A stretch of 64,000 nucleotides of DNA from Flavobacterium sinopsychrotolerans (lineage in GTDB: Bacteria; Bacteroidota; Bacteroidia; Flavobacteriales; Flavobacteriaceae): NCBI RefSeq assembly GCF_900110375.1, contig NZ_FODN01000005.1, positions 124,001-188,000 of the forward strand. Reading direction: 5' to 3'. Below the pieces are notes generated by a model, which saw nothing but the letters and a program-made list of their open reading frames with translations, was not told the origin of the DNA and searched no databases. Every line of letters begins with the position of its first letter. The stretch's first letter is position 1. The position numbers were made by a program, and so were the translations under genes. Shown one piece after another: positions 43,339-51,533 of this stretch.

Positions 43339-43391
43339 GCTGTTTTAGAATTAATAGATTTTCTATGATCAAACAACCAATTTATAATTCT

Positions 43392-43399
43392 TACTTTTG
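43392..43399 (+). promoter_or_regulatory. Promoter -7 element (TACTTTTG) of murB
   Basis: Consensus octamer 36 bases before the murB start. Confidence 0.5.
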
Positions 43400-43435
43400 A
43401 CACGACATTAAACAATTCAAAAAGCACTTTCTTTT

Positions 43436-44449
43436 ATGGAAATAGTACCTGATTTCTCTTTAAAAAAACACAATACTTTTGGCATTGAAGCCCAAGCAAA
43501 ACAGTTCGTTGCTGTACATTCTGTACAGGAATTGAAAACTATTTTACAAGAAAATAAAACGCAGCAAAAATTTATTTTAGGCGGAGGCAGCAACATGCTT
43601 TTGACAAAAGACATTGATGCGCTTGTCATTCATATCGATTTGAAAGGCAAAAAAATCCTTGAAGAAAATGAAAATTTTGTTTGGGTCGAAAGTCAGGCTG
43701 GAGAGAGCTGGCATGAATTTGTGCTTTGGACCATCAACCAAAATTTTGGTGGTTTAGAAAACATGTCCCTTATTCCAGGAAATGTTGGAACAACGCCGGT
43801 CCAAAATATCGGAGCATATGGAACCGAAATAAAGGACACTTTTGTTTCCTGTGAAGCGATGACCATAGAAAGTCAGGAAATGAAAACGTTTACTAAGGAA
43901 GAATGCCATTTTGGGTACCGAGAGAGCATTTTCAAAAACGAAGCAAAAAATCAATACATTATTACTTCGGTTGTTTTTAAATTGACAAAAACAAATCATA
44001 AAATCAATACTTCTTACGGAGATATTTCATCTGAATTAGCCAAAAATAATATCACAAATCCTACTTTAAAGGACGTGAGTAATGCTGTAATTGCAATTCG
44101 ACAAAGCAAATTACCCGACCCGAAAGAATTAGGAAACAGTGGTAGTTTTTTTAAAAACCCAATTTTATTGAAATCGGATTTCGAAAAAATTCATCAGCAA
44201 TTTCCTGAAATGAAATATTTTGATATTTCTGAAACCGAAGTAAAAGTCCCTGCAGGCTGGTTGATTGAACAAGCTGGTTTCAAAGGAAAACGTTTTGGTA
44301 ATGCCGGAATCCATAAAAACCAAGCTTTGGTTTTAGTGAATTATGGAAATGCGACGGGTCAAGAAATTTTGAATGTTTCAAAAGATATTCAAGAAACTAT
44401 TTTTAACATGTTTGGCATCAATATCGAAGCCGAAGTGAATGTGATTTAA
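43436..44449 (+). CDS. murB: UDP-N-acetylenolpyruvoylglucosamine reductase
   Basis: Second step of UDP-MurNAc synthesis, the partner of murA elsewhere in this window. 337 residues, type I form. FAD-binding 'ILGGGSNML' near 48, 'MSLIPGNVGTTPVQNIGAYGTEI' near 110, catalytic Ser in 'GNSGSFFKNP' near 235, and the C-terminal Glu region. Has its own -7 element. Confidence 0.96.
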   Translation: MEIVPDFSLKKHNTFGIEAQAKQFVAVHSVQELKTILQENKTQQKFILGGGSNMLLTKDIDALVIHIDLKGKKILEENENFVWVESQAGESWHEFVLWTINQNFGGLENMSLIPGNVGTTPVQNIGAYGTEIKDTFVSCEAMTIESQEMKTFTKEECHFGYRESIFKNEAKNQYIITSVVFKLTKTNHKINTSYGDISSELAKNNITNPTLKDVSNAVIAIRQSKLPDPKELGNSGSFFKNPILLKSDFEKIHQQFPEMKYFDISETEVKVPAGWLIEQAGFKGKRFGNAGIHKNQALVLVNYGNATGQEILNVSKDIQETIFNMFGINIEAEVNVI

Positions 44450-44543
44450 TAAAAAAAAATTGTTCGGCTACTTATATTATTAGATAACTTATTGATTTGT
44501 TTTATCTTTAATTCTAATAGTAATAAATCTAAGTTATCAAACC

Positions 44544-45158
44544 ATGTATACTCCAGAAATCTACAAAAACGAGAATCAAGAAGAAATCAAAAAATTTCTG
44601 CAAGAGAACAGCTTTGGTATTTTAATAAATCAAACCAATGGAAAATTGTGTGCCACACATATTCCTTTGGAATTAGACATTAATAAAGAAGGTAAGGACA
44701 TTTTATGTGGACATATTTCTAAAGAAAATCCACAATGGAATGGTTTTACAGACAATGACCAAATTTTAGCAGTATTCTCAGGACCTCACAGTTATATTTC
44801 TTCCTCTTGGTACGATCATGAAAATGTACCTACATGGAACTATATTGCCGTTCATGTGTACGGAAAAATCAAAATTATTGAAGGAGAAGCCGTCATCGAA
44901 TCCTTAAAAAAACTCGTGGATAAATACGAACAAAATTCTGAAAATCCGGTTCGTATAGAAAATTTATCTAAGAAAACCATGATGCAATCCCGTGGTATTG
45001 TGGCATTCGAAATTGAAATTACTGAAATCCAAGCCACGAAAAAAATATCTCAAAACAGAGACGAAAAAAATCATCAAAACATCATTTCCGAGTTAGAAAA
45101 AACCAATACAAATCAGTCAATTGCTATTGCGAATGAGATGAAGAAATGTCCAATATAA
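44544..45158 (+). CDS. FMN-binding PaiB-like protein
   Basis: 204 residues of the PaiB (FMN-binding negative transcriptional regulator) family: 'MYTPEIYKNENQEEIKKFLQEN', 'THIPLELD', 'GPHSYISSSWYDHENVPTWNYIAVHVYG', and 'IENLSKKTMMQSRGIVAFEIEIT'. A split-barrel flavin fold; whether it regulates transcription is unproven. Confidence 0.9.
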   Translation: MYTPEIYKNENQEEIKKFLQENSFGILINQTNGKLCATHIPLELDINKEGKDILCGHISKENPQWNGFTDNDQILAVFSGPHSYISSSWYDHENVPTWNYIAVHVYGKIKIIEGEAVIESLKKLVDKYEQNSENPVRIENLSKKTMMQSRGIVAFEIEITEIQATKKISQNRDEKNHQNIISELEKTNTNQSIAIANEMKKCPI

Positions 45159-45207
45159 ATTCTTTCGAAATTCACACATTGTATTTAACAATTCACAATT
45201 CTATTCA

Positions 45208-45215
45208 TACCTTTG
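45208..45215 (+). promoter_or_regulatory. Promoter -7 element (TACCTTTG)
   Basis: Consensus octamer 29 bases before the glycosyltransferase family 2 start. Confidence 0.45.
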
Positions 45216-45244
45216 CACTCGATTTAAAAACTCATTAAACTCAG

Positions 45245-46351
45245 ATGCTTATACTAATTCTTTACTTTTTTATTTTTATTGTTGTTGTTCAAATTTCGTA
45301 TTATCTAGGTGTTTTTGGAAAATTTGCTTTCGCCAAAGCACAAAAAATAACACCAAAAAGAATCCCGATTTCGGTGATTGTCTGCGCCAAAAATGAAGAA
45401 GAAAATGTAGCTAATTTTATTCCTCTGCTTGCAGAACAAAACTATCCTGATTTCGAAATTGTTCTGATTGACGATGCTTCAAGTGACGCTACTTTGGATG
45501 TTTTTGAAAGTTTTGAAAAGCAATATACAAATGTTCGCTTGGTAAAAGTGAAGAACAACGAAGCTTTTTGGGGAAACAAAAAATACGCTTTGACATTAGG
45601 AATAAAAGCCGCCAAAAAAGAGTATTTATTATTCACAGATGCTGATTGTTACCCCACTTCGAAAGAATGGATAACAGCTATGAGTTCTCAATTTACCATG
45701 CAAAAAACTATTGTTTTGGGGTATGGCAAATATGAAAAAATCCCTAATTCGTTTCTGAATAAAATAATTCGTTTTGAAACTTTATTAACGGCAATTCAAT
45801 ATTTTTCATGGGCAAAAATTGGACATCCATACATGGGCGTTGGAAGAAATTTAGCCTATAAAAAAGAAGAATTTTTCAATGTAAATGGATTCATCGAACA
45901 CATGCAGATTCGTTCTGGCGATGATGATTTATTTATAAACCAAGCAGCAAAAGCTAAAAACACAACTATCGCCTACACACCCGAAAGTTTTACGCTTTCT
46001 AAACCAAAAACTACCTACAAAGATTGGTTGATCCAAAAAAGAAGACATATAGCTACGGCAAATTATTACAAACCTCTTGATAAATTACAATTAGGAGCGT
46101 TTTATTGTTCACAATTACTATTTATTTTATTACCCATTATATTGTTAGCCTTCCAATTTCAATGGATATTAGTTTTAAGTTTAATCGCATTGCGTTATCT
46201 TGTGGCATGGATTGTGGTAGGATTCTCAGCAGGTAAACTTAAAGAAAATGATATTAAATTCTGGTTCCCTATCGTTGAGATAGTACTTATCTTAACACAA
46301 ATCAATATCTTTATAACTAATATATTCTCAAAACCAGTACATTGGAAATAA
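45245..46351 (+). CDS. Glycosyltransferase family 2 membrane protein
   Basis: 368 residues. N-terminal membrane helix (about 1-25), GT-A domain with 'ISVIVCAKNEEENVANFIPLL', DDAS (Asp pair), 'LLFTDADCYP' (DxD), 'SGDDDLFINQAA' (ED-like acceptor site) and 'QKRRHIATA' (Q/RxxRW-like), then two or three C-terminal helices. Probably adds sugar to a lipid carrier or polysaccharide. The last codons overlap the sigma factor start. Confidence 0.9.
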   Translation: MLILILYFFIFIVVVQISYYLGVFGKFAFAKAQKITPKRIPISVIVCAKNEEENVANFIPLLAEQNYPDFEIVLIDDASSDATLDVFESFEKQYTNVRLVKVKNNEAFWGNKKYALTLGIKAAKKEYLLFTDADCYPTSKEWITAMSSQFTMQKTIVLGYGKYEKIPNSFLNKIIRFETLLTAIQYFSWAKIGHPYMGVGRNLAYKKEEFFNVNGFIEHMQIRSGDDDLFINQAAKAKNTTIAYTPESFTLSKPKTTYKDWLIQKRRHIATANYYKPLDKLQLGAFYCSQLLFILLPIILLAFQFQWILVLSLIALRYLVAWIVVGFSAGKLKENDIKFWFPIVEIVLILTQINIFITNIFSKPVHWK

Positions 46352-46893
46352 ACAAACAAATAGAAAAAGCAAAACAAGGCGATCAGGTTGCCTTTACTTT
46401 TCTATTGGATTATTATTGGAATGAAGTGTATGGTTTTATGCTGAAACGCACCGAAAACGAAACCAATGCCGAGGATATTACCATCGAAACGTTCTCGAAA
46501 GCTTTTGATAAAATAGCCACTTACAACTCGGAATTTCAATTTAACACTTGGCTTATTGCCATTGCAAAAAATGTACACATCGATTTATTACGAAAAAAGA
46601 AATCAAGTCTTTTTGTCGAAATTACCGATGAACAAGACCAGCAAGCCTACAACATTGCCGACACTACTCCATCTGCAGAAGATGAATTGATTACCGAACA
46701 AAATCTTTCTCGCTTACTGCAATTCATCAAAGAATTGAAACCACATTATCAAGAAGTGATTCAGTTGCGCTATTTCCAGGAAATGAGTTACCAGGAAATC
46801 GCCAATAAAATCGATGAACCTTTGAGTAATGTGAAGATCAAATTGCTTCGCGCCAAAAAACTTCTGGCAGAAATCATTCAGAATAGAAGGTAG
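46342..46893 (+). CDS. RNA polymerase sigma factor, ECF type
   Basis: 183 residues with sigma region 2 ('YWNEVYGFMLKRTENETNAEDITIETFSKAFDKI', 'FNTWLIAIAKNVHIDLLRKKK') and region 4 ('VIQLRYFQEMSYQEIANKIDEPLSNVKIKLLRAKKLL'). The start is a TTG at 46342 inside the last codons of the preceding gene; no in-frame ATG precedes region 2. No anti-sigma gene is adjacent; the following gene is a TonB protein after a terminator. Confidence 0.9.
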   Translation: MEINKQIEKAKQGDQVAFTFLLDYYWNEVYGFMLKRTENETNAEDITIETFSKAFDKIATYNSEFQFNTWLIAIAKNVHIDLLRKKKSSLFVEITDEQDQQAYNIADTTPSAEDELITEQNLSRLLQFIKELKPHYQEVIQLRYFQEMSYQEIANKIDEPLSNVKIKLLRAKKLLAEIIQNRR

Positions 46894-46935
46894 CTTTATT
46901 TTTAACAAAATAATAAAGCTATTTACATACTCAAC

Positions 46936-46973
46936 AAAGCGCATTCATTGATCTGGATGCGCTTTTTTTTGTG
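46936..46973 (+). terminator. Intrinsic terminator after the sigma factor
   Basis: AAAGCGCAT (46936-46944) pairs with ATGCGCTTT (46957-46965), followed by T8. Confidence 0.85.
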
Positions 46974-47160
46974 AATATTTAACCTTAAAATCAACAAAAC
47001 AAACAATTAATCACCATAAAAGTTAAATAAACAAACATAATCTAACTAAAATCAAAAATGATTATTAAATTTATATACTAAAAATATTATTTTACACGTT
47101 ATAAAATAAAAACAGCTCTGCTTATGATTTAATTGTACTTAACCTCTAAATCCATAAATT

Positions 47161-47982
47161 ATGTCAAAACTAAGCATTTACGAAACCGGTTGGATTAACC
47201 TTGTTTTTCAAGACCGAAACAAAGAATATGGTGCGTATCAATTGCGTCAGGAAAGTACTAAAACAGCATTAACAGCACTTTTTATGGGTGTATTATTTTT
47301 ATCAGCGGCTTTAAGTATTCCCGTAATCATTACCTATTTGAATCCCAATAAAGGAATCACGATAAGTATTCCTGAACTTACAAATACTGTCGTCCAACTT
47401 ACTGACATAATTCCGAATCAGCTTGAAGAAAAAAAATCTCTTCCTGAGATAAAAACTAAAAGTGTAGAAGTCCCCGCTAAAAGCGACCAACTTGTTAATC
47501 CTGTAATTGTTCAGGCTTCGCAAGCAAATCAGGACATTGCAAAAAACACCGATAATACTAGCGTAACAAATACAAGCTCTGAAGGAACTGGAACTGTGGG
47601 TATAAACCCAACTTCTTCTTCGGGAACAGGAACTGAAACCGTAACGCCAGTTGACCTAGGAAATACTATTGTCAATAGCGTTTCGCTGGACAAACTCCCT
47701 GAATTCCCCGGCGGAATTAATAAGTTCTATACCTATGTGGGCAATAATTTTGAGAAACAAGAAATAGACGGCAGTGGTTCGATTCGAGTGTATGTTTCTT
47801 TTGTAATTGAAAGAGACGGAAGCATGACTGACATTCAAGTAAAAAGAGATCCTGGTTATGGCTTGGGAAAAGAAGCTGTTCGTGTATTGACATCCTTGAA
47901 AACTAAGTGGGCACCGGGAATGATTGCCGGAAAAGCAGTACGAACTGCCTATAATCTCCCAATTACGGTACAAATGAATTAA
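47161..47982 (+). CDS. Energy transducer TonB
   Basis: 273 residues. 'RNKEYGAYQLRQESTKTAL' is the conserved cytoplasmic start of Bacteroidota TonB proteins, followed by a membrane helix (about 38-60), a Pro/Ser/Thr-rich periplasmic linker (about 85-165), and the TonB_C domain (about 180-273, 'YVSFVIERDGSMTDIQVKRDPGYGLGKEAVRVL'). Couples proton-motive force to outer-membrane receptors. No exbBD adjacent. Confidence 0.93.
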   Translation: MSKLSIYETGWINLVFQDRNKEYGAYQLRQESTKTALTALFMGVLFLSAALSIPVIITYLNPNKGITISIPELTNTVVQLTDIIPNQLEEKKSLPEIKTKSVEVPAKSDQLVNPVIVQASQANQDIAKNTDNTSVTNTSSEGTGTVGINPTSSSGTGTETVTPVDLGNTIVNSVSLDKLPEFPGGINKFYTYVGNNFEKQEIDGSGSIRVYVSFVIERDGSMTDIQVKRDPGYGLGKEAVRVLTSLKTKWAPGMIAGKAVRTAYNLPITVQMN

Positions 47983-47992
47983 GTTCAAAAAC

Positions 47993-48022
47993 AAAAAGCA
48001 GAATCGTTTGATTCTGCTTTTT
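47993..48022. terminator. Bidirectional terminator
   Basis: AAAAAGCAGAATC (47993-48005) pairs with GATTCTGCTTTTT (48010-48022); between tonB (plus) and the DUF937-OmpA gene (minus). Confidence 0.9.
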
Positions 48023-48077
48023 TATTACATTAGTTTTACCAGAATTCGTTATTAAATTATACTCAACAACAAGTACA

Positions 48078-49286
48078 TTATTTTTTGGTAACCCGAACTG
48101 CAATTCTTCTATTTTGAGCTTTTCCTTCTTCGGTATCGTTTGAAGCAACCGGAAATAGCTCTCCATATCCTTCTGATTCCAAACGATCTTTGGCAATACC
48201 CATTTTGATCATTTCATCCATGACTGATTTTGCACGGTCACCAGAAAGTTTCAGATTAAAAGCAGGATCTCCCACATTATCCGTATAACCACCTAATTTG
48301 AGTTCAACAGTTGGATATGCTTTTAAAATTTCAACCATGTTTTTCAATTGTTCTTGAGACTCCGGTCGTAAAGTCGCTTTTCCGGTATCAAACAACAAAC
48401 GGTCAAAGTTAAACCAAGTCGTTTTATCAACCACTTTCGTTTCGTCCATTAACCAAGTATTTAATTTGTTTTCGATTCCAAATTCGGGTGCATTCAATTC
48501 TATTCCATTTGGTAATTTAAACTTGAAAAAATTACCCAAAGCATCTTTTGGTTCTTCTACAACTTCTTCGGTTTTTGTGGTTAGTGTGTCTACCGTTTCT
48601 GTGGCAACAGCAGGCAAAGCTTCTTTCCTATTACAACCTTTGCTGAAAAAAAATAATGCAAAAAGCCCTGCACCCACCAATAATAATGGTATTAACCATT
48701 TTGCAGAGGAACTTTCTGCTTTTCTAACGTCATGGATTTTTCCTCTGATGTCATTGTCTATAGTACTGCCAAAGCCTAAATTCAACCCTGAAGGTGCTGC
48801 AGATAGAATATTCTCTTTTTGCGAAGACAACAAACTCTTTAAACTAGATAATGTCATTCCAGATTTTGCAAAATAACTCAACAGCATTGGAGCAGCCATT
48901 CCTAATAAAGAAGCTGCAGAAGAGTCTTTTATTCCTGAAGTCCGCGCAATTACATCTGTAGTATCTGATTGCTTATTTTTAAACAATAAAGCCATTAATT
49001 TAGATCCTGAATCTAAGGCAGTAGAATTTCCATAACCTGTCAATAAAGAAGGAAGATTTGACAAAACATTATCGTAATTTGAACTATTCTCATTTATTAA
49101 ATTCATTACACTTTCCATTGTGCTTGAGTCATTTGATTTATGAACTAATCCACTCAACAATGTTGGTATGGAGGCCGAAACACCTTTATAAACACCACTT
49201 TCTGATTCGCCTAACATAGTACTTGCTTTCGAAATAACATCTGGGGTAACATACCCTTTTAAAATATCCACTAAATTTGTTTCCAT
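48078..49286 (-). CDS. DUF937-transmembrane-OmpA fusion protein
   Basis: 402 residues. Residues about 5-175 are a DUF937 (YidB-like) helical domain ('DILKGYVTPDVISKASTMLGESESGV'). A single membrane helix lies at about 192-212 (WLIPLLLVGAGLFALFFF), then a linker, and an OmpA peptidoglycan-binding domain at about 290-402 ('LFDTGKATLRPESQEQL', 'LGGYTDNVGDPAFNLKLSGDRA', 'AQNRRIAVRV'). The topology puts DUF937 in the cytoplasm and OmpA in the periplasm. A -7 element TAAATTTG lies at plus 49311-49318. Confidence 0.88.
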   Translation of the reverse strand: METNLVDILKGYVTPDVISKASTMLGESESGVYKGVSASIPTLLSGLVHKSNDSSTMESVMNLINENSSNYDNVLSNLPSLLTGYGNSTALDSGSKLMALLFKNKQSDTTDVIARTSGIKDSSAASLLGMAAPMLLSYFAKSGMTLSSLKSLLSSQKENILSAAPSGLNLGFGSTIDNDIRGKIHDVRKAESSSAKWLIPLLLVGAGLFALFFFSKGCNRKEALPAVATETVDTLTTKTEEVVEEPKDALGNFFKFKLPNGIELNAPEFGIENKLNTWLMDETKVVDKTTWFNFDRLLFDTGKATLRPESQEQLKNMVEILKAYPTVELKLGGYTDNVGDPAFNLKLSGDRAKSVMDEMIKMGIAKDRLESEGYGELFPVASNDTEEGKAQNRRIAVRVTKK

Positions 49287-49537
49287 GATTTTATGATTTT
49301 AAATTCCTATCAAATTTAATAATATTTTTTACCAAATACCTCATTTTCAGTTAATTAGTTTAAAATATATTGTTTAAATAGAAATTATTTGATTAATACA
49401 AAACACAAATAAGATTTCATTGTACAACTTCAACCTCTTAAAACAAAGTCTATTTTATTGAAATTATTTTTTGGTTTAACCAAATCAAAAAAAATCAAAC
49501 AAAACCAATACAGTCAAAATCTTCAGCCAACTTTGCT

Positions 49538-49545
49538 TATCTTTG
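49538..49545 (+). promoter_or_regulatory. Promoter -7 element (TATCTTTG) of lipA
   Basis: Consensus octamer 20 bases before the lipA start. The rest of the 49287-49564 spacer is AT-rich without further signals that I recognise. Confidence 0.5.
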
Positions 49546-49564
49546 TGCTTCGAAAAATTGATAT

Positions 49565-50434
49565 ATGGAAACTGTTTTAGAAAATACTTTACCTGTAGGA
49601 AAACCGAAATGGTTAAAGGTAAAACTCCCAATTGGCCAAAAATATACAGAGCTCCGCGGCTTAGTTGATAAATATAGTTTGAACACGATTTGTACTTCTG
49701 GAAGTTGCCCAAACATGGGTGAATGCTGGGGCGAAGGAACAGCAACATTCATGATTTTAGGAAATGTGTGTACGCGTTCTTGTGGTTTTTGTGGTGTAAA
49801 AACTGGAAGACCAGAAACGGTAGACTGGGATGAGCCTGAAAAAGTGGCGCGTTCTATTAAAATCATGAACATCAAACATGCCGTAATTACTAGCGTTGAC
49901 AGAGATGATTTGAAAGATGGTGGTTCTATCATTTGGATTGAAACCGTAAAAGCCATTCGCAGAATGAACCCAAATACAACGCTTGAAACTCTGATTCCTG
50001 ATTTTCAAGGTATCGAAAGAAATATTGATAGAATCGTGGAAGCGAATCCGGAAGTGGTTTCGCATAATGTGGAAACCGTTCGCAGATTGACACGTGAAGT
50101 ACGAATTCAGGCAAAATACGACCGAAGCCTGGAAGTGTTACGTTACTTGAAAGAAAAAGGAATCAACAGAACAAAGTCGGGAATTATGCTTGGTCTTGGT
50201 GAACAAGAGGAAGAAGTGTATCAAACAATGCGAGATTTGCGTGAAGCCAATGTAGATATTGTAACGATAGGTCAATACTTGCAACCGAGCAAAAAACACT
50301 TGCCAGTGAAGGAATTTATAACCCCAGAACAATTTGCAAAATACGAGCAATTTGGTTTGGAATTAGGATTCCGCCACGTAGAAAGCGGACCATTGGTTCG
50401 TTCCTCTTACAAAGCACAAAAACATATATTGTAG
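49565..50434 (+). CDS. lipA: Lipoyl synthase
   Basis: Radical-SAM enzyme that inserts two sulfurs into octanoyl-lipoyl domains. 289 residues. Auxiliary cluster ligands in '[17 protein letters not shown]', radical-SAM 'CTRSCGFC', and the C-terminal '[11 protein letters not shown]' with the Ser ligand. No lipB adjacent. Confidence 0.97.
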   Translation: METVLENTLPVGKPKWLKVKLPIGQKYTELRGLVDKYSLNTICTSGSCPNMGECWGEGTATFMILGNVCTRSCGFCGVKTGRPETVDWDEPEKVARSIKIMNIKHAVITSVDRDDLKDGGSIIWIETVKAIRRMNPNTTLETLIPDFQGIERNIDRIVEANPEVVSHNVETVRRLTREVRIQAKYDRSLEVLRYLKEKGINRTKSGIMLGLGEQEEEVYQTMRDLREANVDIVTIGQYLQPSKKHLPVKEFITPEQFAKYEQFGLELGFRHVESGPLVRSSYKAQKHIL

Positions 50435-50445
50435 TCGAATGTCAT

Positions 50446-50490
50446 AAAGTCAGAAAGTCGAAAGGCTTGATATCTTGACTTTCTGACTTT
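50446..50490. repeat. Inverted repeat in the lipA-gap spacer
   Basis: AAAGTCAGAAAGTC (50446-50459) and its exact reverse complement (50477-50490). The rest of the spacer (to 50513) repeats the word GACTTTAA. No T-run; likely a spacer fold like those at 32584 and 58448. Confidence 0.7.
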
Positions 50491-50513
50491 GACACTTTAA
50501 GACTTTAAGACTT

Positions 50514-51518
50514 ATGATAAGAATTGCCATAAATGGTTTTGGAAGAATCGGCAGGAATTTATTCCGATTACTTTTAAACCATCCCTCAATAGAAGTTGTT
50601 GCCATAAATGATATTGCTGATAAAAAAACAATGGCGCATTTAGTGAAATACGATAGTATTCACGGCGTTTTACCTTTTACAGTAAACGATGATGAGAAAG
50701 GAATTCTGGTAGATGGAAAACATTTTTTATTTTTTCACGAAAAAAATATTTCAAATCTGGATTGGAAAAGTCTAGACATTGATTATGTTGTGGAATCTAC
50801 AGGGAAATACAAGACTTTTGAAGAACTCAATTCCCATATTATTGCTGGGGCAAAAAAAGTAATTCTCTCCGCACCATCAGAAGTTGACACTATAAAAACG
50901 GTAGTACTTGGTGTAAATGATTTTATATTGGATGGCTCGGAAACTATTATTTCGAATGCTAGTTGCACGACGAATAATGCAGCCCCAATGATTAAAGTAA
51001 TCAATGAACTTTGTGGTATAGAACAAGCTTATATTACGACTATTCACTCCTACACAACAGACCAAAGTTTGCACGATCAACCGCATAAAGATTTGCGTAG
51101 AGCTCGCGGCGCAAGTCAATCTATTGTTCCTACAACAACAGGTGCAGCAAAAGCATTGACAAAAATATTTCCTCAGTTCGAAGGTAAAATTGGCGGTTGT
51201 GGTATACGAGTGCCCGTTCCTGACGGTTCTTTGACTGATATTACTTTCAATGTAAAACGTGCGGTGACCATTGATGAGATTAACGCAGCTTTCAAAATTG
51301 CCTCACAAACAAATTTGAAAGGTATTTTAGATTATACCGAAGACCCAATAGTTTCTGTTGATGTGATTGGCAATAAAAATTCATGTATATTTGATGCACA
51401 ACTAACTTCTGTAATCGATAAAATGGTAAAAGTAGTTGGCTGGTATGATAATGAAATTGGATATTCATCAAGAATAATTGATTTAATTCTTTTAACAAAC
51501 ATGAAACACAACCAATAA
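50514..51518 (+). CDS. gap: Glyceraldehyde-3-phosphate dehydrogenase, type I
   Basis: 334 residues. NAD-binding 'INGFGRIGRN' at 6-15, Asp33 favouring NAD, catalytic Cys151 in SNASCTTN, His178 in TTIHSYT, and 'WYDNEIGYSSR'. Differences from usual GapA such as SCTTNNAAPM in place of SCTTNCLAPM are minor. It may be a second, specialised GAPDH; other glycolytic genes are absent. Confidence 0.93.
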   Translation: MIRIAINGFGRIGRNLFRLLLNHPSIEVVAINDIADKKTMAHLVKYDSIHGVLPFTVNDDEKGILVDGKHFLFFHEKNISNLDWKSLDIDYVVESTGKYKTFEELNSHIIAGAKKVILSAPSEVDTIKTVVLGVNDFILDGSETIISNASCTTNNAAPMIKVINELCGIEQAYITTIHSYTTDQSLHDQPHKDLRRARGASQSIVPTTTGAAKALTKIFPQFEGKIGGCGIRVPVPDGSLTDITFNVKRAVTIDEINAAFKIASQTNLKGILDYTEDPIVSVDVIGNKNSCIFDAQLTSVIDKMVKVVGWYDNEIGYSSRIIDLILLTNMKHNQ

Positions 51519-51533
51519 AAAAATCGGCTACGA

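Noticed and set aside
48466..48876. 136-residue open frame on the plus strand
   Set aside because: Antisense to the DUF937-OmpA gene; no promoter, no domain, Ser/Phe/Pro-rich composition of a shadow frame.
49537..49956. 139-residue open frame on the minus strand
   Set aside because: Antisense to lipA, which is unmistakable on the plus strand.
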